Below are positions 58,709 to 64,000 of a DNA stretch of 64,000 nt, piece by piece. The position numbers and the translations under genes were made by a program. The notes beneath the pieces are model-generated. The model had not been told where the DNA came from. It saw only the letters and a list, made by a program, of their open reading frames with translations, and did no database searches. Numbering within the stretch: position 1 is the stretch's first letter; each line of letters begins with the position of its first letter. The DNA lies in contig NZ_JAJAPX010000006.1 in assembly GCF_020523965.1 (NCBI RefSeq), forward strand, positions 186,001 through 250,000, written 5' to 3'. Source of the stretch: Neotamlana sargassicola (GTDB taxonomy: Bacteria > Bacteroidota > Bacteroidia > Flavobacteriales > Flavobacteriaceae).

Positions 58709-58779
58709 CAACAAACTTTAACAAATAAGGCCATTTACAACACTTACATCTTATTATATTTACCCCTAAAATTTTAAAC

Positions 58780-59241
58780 ATGAAAAAAACCTTATTAACC
58801 TTTGCCTTAATACTCCCATTAATATTTACAGCTTGTAAAAACGACGACACTATAGACTATAGAGCACAAAACGATAAAGACATTCAAAATTACATTGCCG
58901 AAAACAGCCTAAATGCAACAAAAACCGATTCGGGTTTGTACTATGTTATTAACGAACAAGGTTCTGGCGAACAACCAACTTACACGAGTAACGTAACCGT
59001 AGCTTACAAAGGATATTTTTTAAATGGTAGTGTTTTTGATGAAAGTGACGAAAACGGCATTTCATTTAACTTACAACAAGTTATTGCCGGTTGGACCGAA
59101 GGTATTACTTATTTTAACGAAGGCGGTAGCGGCATGCTTTTAATTCCTGCACATTTAGGGTATGGTAATAGCAGTTACGCCGGTATTCCTGGAGGTTCTG
59201 TACTAATTTTTGATATTAACCTAATTTCGGTGAACGAATAA
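58780..59241 (+). CDS. FKBP-type peptidyl-prolyl isomerase lipoprotein
   Basis: 153-aa lipoprotein (LILPLIFTACKNDDT, lipid Cys ~19) with an FKBP domain: GLYYVINEQGSGEQPTYTSN, VTVAYKGYFLNGSVFDESDE, QQVIAGWTEGITYFNEGGSG and MLLIPAHLGYGNSS. The usual FKBP aromatic residues (Y, F, W) are seen; the conserved Asp is in VFDES. It probably helps folding at the outer membrane, similar to the GldI-type PPIases of gliding bacteria, although the gld genes are not here. Confidence 0.9.
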   Translation: MKKTLLTFALILPLIFTACKNDDTIDYRAQNDKDIQNYIAENSLNATKTDSGLYYVINEQGSGEQPTYTSNVTVAYKGYFLNGSVFDESDENGISFNLQQVIAGWTEGITYFNEGGSGMLLIPAHLGYGNSSYAGIPGGSVLIFDINLISVNE

Positions 59242-59262
59242 AGAATAAACAATTTAACAACA

Positions 59263-59301
59263 CAAAAAAGTCGTTCTTAATTTAGGAGCGACTTTTTTTA
59301 T
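59263..59301 (+). terminator. Terminator of the FKBP gene
   Basis: AAAAAAGTCGTTC pairs with GGAGCGACTTTTTT (G-T pairs included), loop of ~8 nt, then TTTATT. Confidence 0.8.
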
Positions 59302-59358
59302 TATATTAGCCTAACGAACTATTTTTCAGATATTTATTTTTAAAAACCTACTTAAAAA

Positions 59359-60594
59359 ATGAAAAAGCTCTTATTACTTACCCTAATTATACTGCAAACG
59401 GCATGCTCAAAAAGCGATAACGGCAACACAGAAGAAGAACAAGACGACGACCCAGTTACAGAAGTCATTGATATTCCAACCTCTACTGTAGATTTCGAGA
59501 ATCCCGAAAATTGGGTAATTCACCCCGAAAAAACAACCATTTTACCTTTTTACAATTTAGATATTGCCGTAATTGATGAAAATTTAAACATTGAAGAAAC
59601 CATTGCGGTAGAAAATAATGCCACCGTAAACACTGGTGTCGATGTATTTTGGGTGCACCCAACCATATTAACTACTGCACAAAGTGCTTTTACGCCACAA
59701 AATATTCCTATTGATGAGCAAGATAAATTGTTAATTAACCTAACTATAATTGCTCAAGGTGGTTTATTAGCAAAATACGGTCGTGTTTTTGCGCCTCATT
59801 ATCGCCAATCGTCTGGAAAAACTTATAGCGAAGATACCGACAAAGAAGAACAAGCCAATATTATTGCAACCTCTTATAGCGATGTAAAAGCTGCATTTTT
59901 AGAGTATTTAAACAATTACAATAACGGTAACAAAATTATACTTGCAGGCCATTCGCAAGGATCGTATTTATTAGGCATGTTATTACGCGATGTATTCGAT
60001 GAAAATCCAACACTACGCGGCCAATTAGTGGTAGCGGCCTTAGCGGGAATGGCATATGTTTATGCCGAAGAAGGCCAATACAAAGGCGGTTGGTGGGAAA
60101 ACATCCCGTTATGTACAACAACAAGCGAATGTGGTTGTATAAGTAATTGGGCTGCTTTTGATGAAGCTCAGGACATTCCAGATATTAACCCAGGGTTGCC
60201 AGAATTTAACCCGTATTTAATAAATAGCGGATTGGTTTACAGAGCCTTTAATGAAACCGAAGACTGGTTTGTTCAAGATTTTAGTTACTACGGAGAAACT
60301 GCATCAAATTTAGATTATTACATAACACCAGACAGCGGTTACGATTATGCCGACGACGCTAATTTTATAGCTTTTAACAATTTTTACACCGCTAGACAAC
60401 GCCGTGAAGCAAATCAAAAAGTGGTATTAAGTATAGATTTTGCACCACAACCCAACGACCAGCGCCCTAACGAGCTTGAAGACGAGCAAGACCATATTAA
60501 TTACTCAAATTGGGGCTATCATATTAAAGACTATCATATTTACTTATGGGCTTTAATGTCGCAAATTGATGAGAAATTGGAAAATTGTAATTAA
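59359..60594 (+). CDS. DUF3089 alpha/beta-hydrolase lipoprotein
   Basis: 411-aa lipoprotein (signal LLLLTLIILQTACSKSD, lipid Cys ~16) with an acidic spacer (EEEQDDDPVTEVIDIP) and a DUF3089 alpha/beta-hydrolase domain. VDVFWVHPTILTT is the family start, and the nucleophile serine is in IILAGHSQGSYLLGMLLRD (~196-214). SIDFAPQPNDQRPNELEDEQ and HIKDYHIYLWAL lie near the end; the Asp/His partners should be there. A C-terminal cysteine lies at the end. Surface esterase or lipase-like, substrate unknown. Single gene. Confidence 0.85.
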   Translation: MKKLLLLTLIILQTACSKSDNGNTEEEQDDDPVTEVIDIPTSTVDFENPENWVIHPEKTTILPFYNLDIAVIDENLNIEETIAVENNATVNTGVDVFWVHPTILTTAQSAFTPQNIPIDEQDKLLINLTIIAQGGLLAKYGRVFAPHYRQSSGKTYSEDTDKEEQANIIATSYSDVKAAFLEYLNNYNNGNKIILAGHSQGSYLLGMLLRDVFDENPTLRGQLVVAALAGMAYVYAEEGQYKGGWWENIPLCTTTSECGCISNWAAFDEAQDIPDINPGLPEFNPYLINSGLVYRAFNETEDWFVQDFSYYGETASNLDYYITPDSGYDYADDANFIAFNNFYTARQRREANQKVVLSIDFAPQPNDQRPNELEDEQDHINYSNWGYHIKDYHIYLWALMSQIDEKLENCN

Positions 60595-60624
60595 TTTACA
60601 CCTTTTATTTTTTTTGGTATTTGC

Positions 60625-61890
60625 TTAATTCATAGGCGTTTCACATCTTCTCAATTGATATTTCCTATTAATAAAAGATTGTGAACCATCTAGTTTAGAA
60701 GCTGAATAGAATATCCAAACTTTGTCGTTCCCAATGTATGCTTCTGGTTCGGATACATTTAAAGTACTATCAAAATCACTTAATAACCACATTTGTTGAT
60801 TTTGGTTGTCTATTGTCGTTAACCAAATTTCACCAGGTCGATTAAATGCCGTTAGGGAAAAATTATTGCCATCTTCATTTATTTGAAATGCTGAATACAT
60901 CTCATTATTAAAAATAAAAGGTTCATGCGATTGGTTTAAGGCAGGTGCTTCAAGATTTACTGAGGTTGGTGTTATTATTTCATTTTGAACGAACATAGAT
61001 TCGAAAGATGCTCTTTTATAAACATATGCAGTATTTGTCGCATTAAAACCACTTATAAAATATTGATTTCCATTTAAAATGTTTAAAATTGTATTACCAT
61101 CTACTTTATTGGCTATATCATTTGTTACAGGAACAGCAGCAGCGGTTGGGTTAAGTGCATTAAATTGTTTTGCTTGCACAACTCCATTGGCATCTTTATA
61201 ACCATAAGTGATGTAAGAACTTCCTTTTATCCATCTTGGAACAATAACATCCATAGGAACTATTAATGGGTATATGCTTGGTTGTTCTTCTATTAAATAA
61301 TCATTTGTTGGATTGTCCAAATCAAGAAGTCGCAATTGAAATTTCTTGTTTTGGGGGTAATTTGCAGAAAACCCATTAATGACATCATTTAAAATATAAA
61401 GAACAAATCTTTTGTTTTCGTCTGGAAGTTGTGAAGGGTAAAATACTCTTCGTTTATTATCAATAGGTGCTGCAATATCTTTAACCGTTGCTGAAGTTGG
61501 GCTTGTTGGGCGCACCATTTTTATTTGCCCTGAAGTTGTAGCGCCAACATAAAAAACACCTAAGTTATCAATTCCCCAATCCGCAGGACGTGCATAAATA
61601 TTTGAAGTAAAAGGACTATATCCTTTTCCATCTTCAGGAATTAAATCTCCTGTATTTGGGTTTATACCGCATTGCCAGACTTTTCCAGACACACCACTTA
61701 TCGTGTCAAGTTCTATCCAAATCATATAATTATCCCTAGGCGAAATTTCGGGATTAACATAGTTTACGGAAAAATCCCCAACTCTTATATCGTTTTCAGA
61801 ATCGGGATAATCAATCGCAGTATTATCATCTGTTTTTGTGCACTGTACGAAAAGCAAGCTAATCATAAAAAGTAATACCGTCTGTCTCAT
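60625..61890 (-). CDS. Orphan lipoprotein, possible beta-propeller
   Basis: 421-aa lipoprotein (MRQTVLLFMISLLFVQCTKT, lipid Cys ~17). The mature part is beta-rich with repeated segments such as EISPRDNYMIWIEL, GIDNLGVFYVGATTSGQIKM, RRVFYPSQLPDENKRFVLYI and PRWIKGSSYITYGYKDANG, and ends NRKYQLRRCETPMN. The spacing suggests a PD40/WD40-like propeller, but I cannot name the family. Codon use looks like its neighbours. It converges with the DUF3089 gene; the only gene behind it is valS. Confidence 0.6.
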   Translation of the reverse strand: MRQTVLLFMISLLFVQCTKTDDNTAIDYPDSENDIRVGDFSVNYVNPEISPRDNYMIWIELDTISGVSGKVWQCGINPNTGDLIPEDGKGYSPFTSNIYARPADWGIDNLGVFYVGATTSGQIKMVRPTSPTSATVKDIAAPIDNKRRVFYPSQLPDENKRFVLYILNDVINGFSANYPQNKKFQLRLLDLDNPTNDYLIEEQPSIYPLIVPMDVIVPRWIKGSSYITYGYKDANGVVQAKQFNALNPTAAAVPVTNDIANKVDGNTILNILNGNQYFISGFNATNTAYVYKRASFESMFVQNEIITPTSVNLEAPALNQSHEPFIFNNEMYSAFQINEDGNNFSLTAFNRPGEIWLTTIDNQNQQMWLLSDFDSTLNVSEPEAYIGNDKVWIFYSASKLDGSQSFINRKYQLRRCETPMN

Positions 61891-61963
61891 AGATTAATTT
61901 TTTTATTTGACAGTATTTTTTTCGGAAGGTTTAATTCCTTTACCTACAACATAATAACAAAAC

Positions 61964-64000
61964 CTACCCCAAACTAGCTAAACTAGTTTTCAACGTTTCA
62001 ATTTTAGCTAAAGCATCGGCTTCTTTCTTTTTCTCGCTAGCTACAACTTGCTCTGGTGCATTATTTACAAAACGCTCGTTTGATAGTTTTTTCTGTACCG
62101 ATTTTAAAAATCCTTCGGTGTAATTTAACTCTTCGGTTAGTTTTTTAATTTCAGCTTCAACATCTATGGCACCAACCATTGGCACAAAATATTCGTTCGA
62201 TTTTACTCTAAACGTTAATGCGCCTTCAACAGCTTCATCTACATAATCAATAGCTTCTAAATTACCCATTTTAGCAATTATAGCATCGAAAGTAGTAGGT
62301 GACTTTTCGTTGTTTATAACAGAAAAACCAATCGCATCTTTAAAAGCAATGTTCTTTTCTTTTCTAATGGTTCGAATACCAGAAATCACTTCCGAAGAAA
62401 AATCAAATTCAGAAATCAAAGTGTCGTTAATTGGTTTAGCTGTTGGCCAACTGGCTACAATTAAAGCTTCTTCTGGTGTGCGGTCTTTTATGTAATGCCA
62501 TAAATCTTCAGTTAAAAATGGCATAAACGGATGTACAATTTTTAAATTATCTTCAAAAATGGCAATAATCGCGTTATACGTTTTAACATCTATAGGTTGT
62601 TGGTACGCTGGCTTTACCATTTCTAGTAACCAACCACAAAAATCATCGTAAATCAATTTATAAATAGCCATTAAAGCATCACTTAAACGGTATTTACTAA
62701 AATGATCTTCTATTTCGATTAATGCTTTTTGGAATTTAGATTCGTACCACTCAATCGCTATTTTACTTGCTTCTGGTTGTTCTATACTTTCCGAAACTTC
62801 CCAACCATCAACTAATCGGTAAGCATTCCAAATTTTGTTACCAAAACCTTTTCCTTGTTGGCATAAGGACTCATCGAACAACAAATCGTTTCCTGCTGCG
62901 CTACTTAATAGTAAACCAACACGAACACCATCGGCACTGTATTCTTCTATAAGTTTTAAAGCATCTGGCGAGTTTCCTAAAGATTTACTCATTTTACGAC
63001 GCTGCTTATCGCGAACTAAACCGGTTAAATACACATTTTTAAATGGCATTTCTCCTTTATATTCGTATCCAGCAATTATCATACGAGCTACCCAAAAGAA
63101 TAAAATATCTGGACCTGTAACTAAATCGTTTGTTGGGTAATAGTATTTTATATCGTCGTTTTCTGGGTTGCGAATACCATCGAAAACCGACATTGGCCAT
63201 AACCATGACGAGAACCAAGTGTCTAAAGCATCAGTTTCTTGACGTAAATCGCTAGTTGTTAGCTGTTGGTTGTTTGTTTTTTCTTGCGCTAACTTAACCG
63301 CTTCTTCAATAGTTTCTGCTACTACAAAATCTTCTTTTCCTTCACCATAATAGTACGCTGGAATTTGTTGTCCCCAAAGTAATTGGCGCGAAATATTCCA
63401 ATCGCGGATGTTTTCCATCCAGTGGCGATAAGTGTTTTCGAACTTTTTAGGAAATAATTGAATATCGTTATTTTCGCCTAAAACCGCCTCTATTGCTGGT
63501 TTTACGAGTTCTTCCATTTTTAAAAACCACTGATCGCTTAATCTAGGCTCGATAACAGCCTTTGTACGTTCTGAGGTTCCTACTTTATTTATATGTGTTT
63601 CTGTTTTTACTAAAACACCAATATTTTCTAATTCTTTGGCAACGGATTTTCTAGCCACAAAACGATCTTGACCTTCAAATTGTAATCCGTAACTATTTAA
63701 TGTAGCATCTTCATGAAAAATATCGATAACCTCAAGATTGTGTTTATCGCCAAGGTTTTTATCGTTTTCGTCGTGTGCAGGTGTTACTTTTAAACAACCT
63801 GTACCAAACTCAAGATCTACATATTCATCTTCTATAATTGGAATAACACGATTACAAATTGGCACAATGGCCTTTTTTCCACGTAAGTGCGTAAAACGTT
63901 CGTCTTCTGGATTTATACAAATAGCAGTATCGCCAAAAATAGTTTCAGGGCGCGTAGTTGCAATAGTTAAGGTATCGTCGCTACCTTCAATTTTATAATT
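61964..64000 (-). CDS. valS: Valyl-tRNA synthetase, 3' two-thirds (runs off window)
   Basis: Open frame from the stop at 61964-61966 to the right edge, so 678 codons of an enzyme usually ~880 aa long. The in-window part starts inside the editing (CP1) domain, with TTRPETIFGDTA and LRGKKAIVPICNR, then LDTWFSSWLWPMSVFDG, KMSKSLGNSPD (class I signature) and the anticodon-binding and C-terminal coiled-coil ends (GAIDVEAEIKKLTEELNYTE then GFLKSVQKKLSNERFVNNAP). A GTG at 63865 is internal, not the start. It charges tRNA-Val. The residues QLTTSDLRQETD form a variable loop. No terminator is seen in the 73 bp before the next leftward gene. Confidence 0.95.
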   Translation of the reverse strand, partial: NYKIEGSDDTLTIATTRPETIFGDTAICINPEDERFTHLRGKKAIVPICNRVIPIIEDEYVDLEFGTGCLKVTPAHDENDKNLGDKHNLEVIDIFHEDATLNSYGLQFEGQDRFVARKSVAKELENIGVLVKTETHINKVGTSERTKAVIEPRLSDQWFLKMEELVKPAIEAVLGENNDIQLFPKKFENTYRHWMENIRDWNISRQLLWGQQIPAYYYGEGKEDFVVAETIEEAVKLAQEKTNNQQLTTSDLRQETDALDTWFSSWLWPMSVFDGIRNPENDDIKYYYPTNDLVTGPDILFFWVARMIIAGYEYKGEMPFKNVYLTGLVRDKQRRKMSKSLGNSPDALKLIEEYSADGVRVGLLLSSAAGNDLLFDESLCQQGKGFGNKIWNAYRLVDGWEVSESIEQPEASKIAIEWYESKFQKALIEIEDHFSKYRLSDALMAIYKLIYDDFCGWLLEMVKPAYQQPIDVKTYNAIIAIFEDNLKIVHPFMPFLTEDLWHYIKDRTPEEALIVASWPTAKPINDTLISEFDFSSEVISGIRTIRKEKNIAFKDAIGFSVINNEKSPTTFDAIIAKMGNLEAIDYVDEAVEGALTFRVKSNEYFVPMVGAIDVEAEIKKLTEELNYTEGFLKSVQKKLSNERFVNNAPEQVVASEKKKEADALAKIETLKTSLASLG

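Noticed and set aside
63210-63300. Possible repeat insertion in valS (NNQQLTTSDLRQETD)
   Set aside because: The DNA looks like a short Asn/Gln/Thr-rich run, but this is a naturally variable loop in ValRS and it is flanked by normal motifs; evidence is too thin.
1-64000. tRNA or rRNA genes, prophage, insertion sequences
   Set aside because: I looked for T-arm-like sequences, rRNA blocks, transposase or integrase motifs and found none.

Overview
The window reads as an ordinary chromosomal segment of a Flavobacteriaceae bacterium (Bacteroidota), probably aquatic. The evidence is low G+C by eye, type IX secretion sorting domains (type A and type B), Bacteroidota-only families (DUF4295, DUF4270, DUF4920, DUF5723, TIGR01777, MnmD), frequent TTG/GTG starts without Shine-Dalgarno sequences, and promoters of the TTG...TAnnTTTG type. 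I see no rRNA, tRNA, CRISPR array, transposase or phage gene. The genus cannot be fixed from this sequence.

Layout. 1-8.9 kb: TIGR01777 epimerase, mnmD, DUF4920 lipoprotein, ilvE, a MazG-like pyrophosphohydrolase, a decayed T9SS Ig-like gene, DUF5723, a SRPBCC-GyrI protein and fluC. 8.9-18.2 kb: an ECF sigma factor with a membrane partner, a pseudouridine synthase, topB, DUF418, PlsC, a NUDIX hydrolase, cyclophilin, a TIM-barrel protein and a TRIC channel. 18.5-25 kb: a membrane-stress type cluster RDD / SpoIIM / DUF4129 / DUF4350 / MoxR / DUF805 / DUF58. 25-31.3 kb: DUF2141, a FadL-like barrel, DUF4270, a Kelch lipoprotein, then a LytS/LytTR two-component pair. 31.4-32.9 kb: dps divergent from oxyR. 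33-36.3 kb: a MbnP/MbnH copper cassette with an outer-membrane barrel and a Cys-rich small protein. 36.9-43.6 kb: two large T9SS cargo proteins flanking an AIM24 protein and a DUF4442 protein. 43.6-52.7 kb: a long leftward housekeeping block (recR, glycosyltransferase, E2, exonuclease, FAH-family, Hpt, cinA, rpmB, rpmG, DUF4295, ftsY). 52.8-64 kb: sodium/solute symporter, CoA-binding protein, an ~800-bp non-coding region with strong hairpins, fabH, htpG, FKBP, DUF3089, an orphan lipoprotein and the 3' part of valS.

The most interesting material is mostly outside the genes. There are several families of short repeats: a three-copy dispersed element with variable hairpin core, REP-like palindromes (three packed in frame inside mnmD, and an inverted pair inserted in the loop of the htpG terminator), and a perfect 60-bp direct repeat. 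There is an ECF-type promoter motif (TGTAAC-N15-TCTACA) shared by the ECF sigma gene and the AIM24 gene, and a palindromic operator at dps/oxyR. Between the symporter and fabH lies a candidate structured small RNA. The best protein-level system is the copper cassette, in which a diheme enzyme is expected to oxidise a tryptophan of its copper-binding partner. No methanobactin gene is nearby.

Functions are assigned by recognising motifs and family patterns by eye. No database search was run, and residue positions are approximate unless a codon was located.
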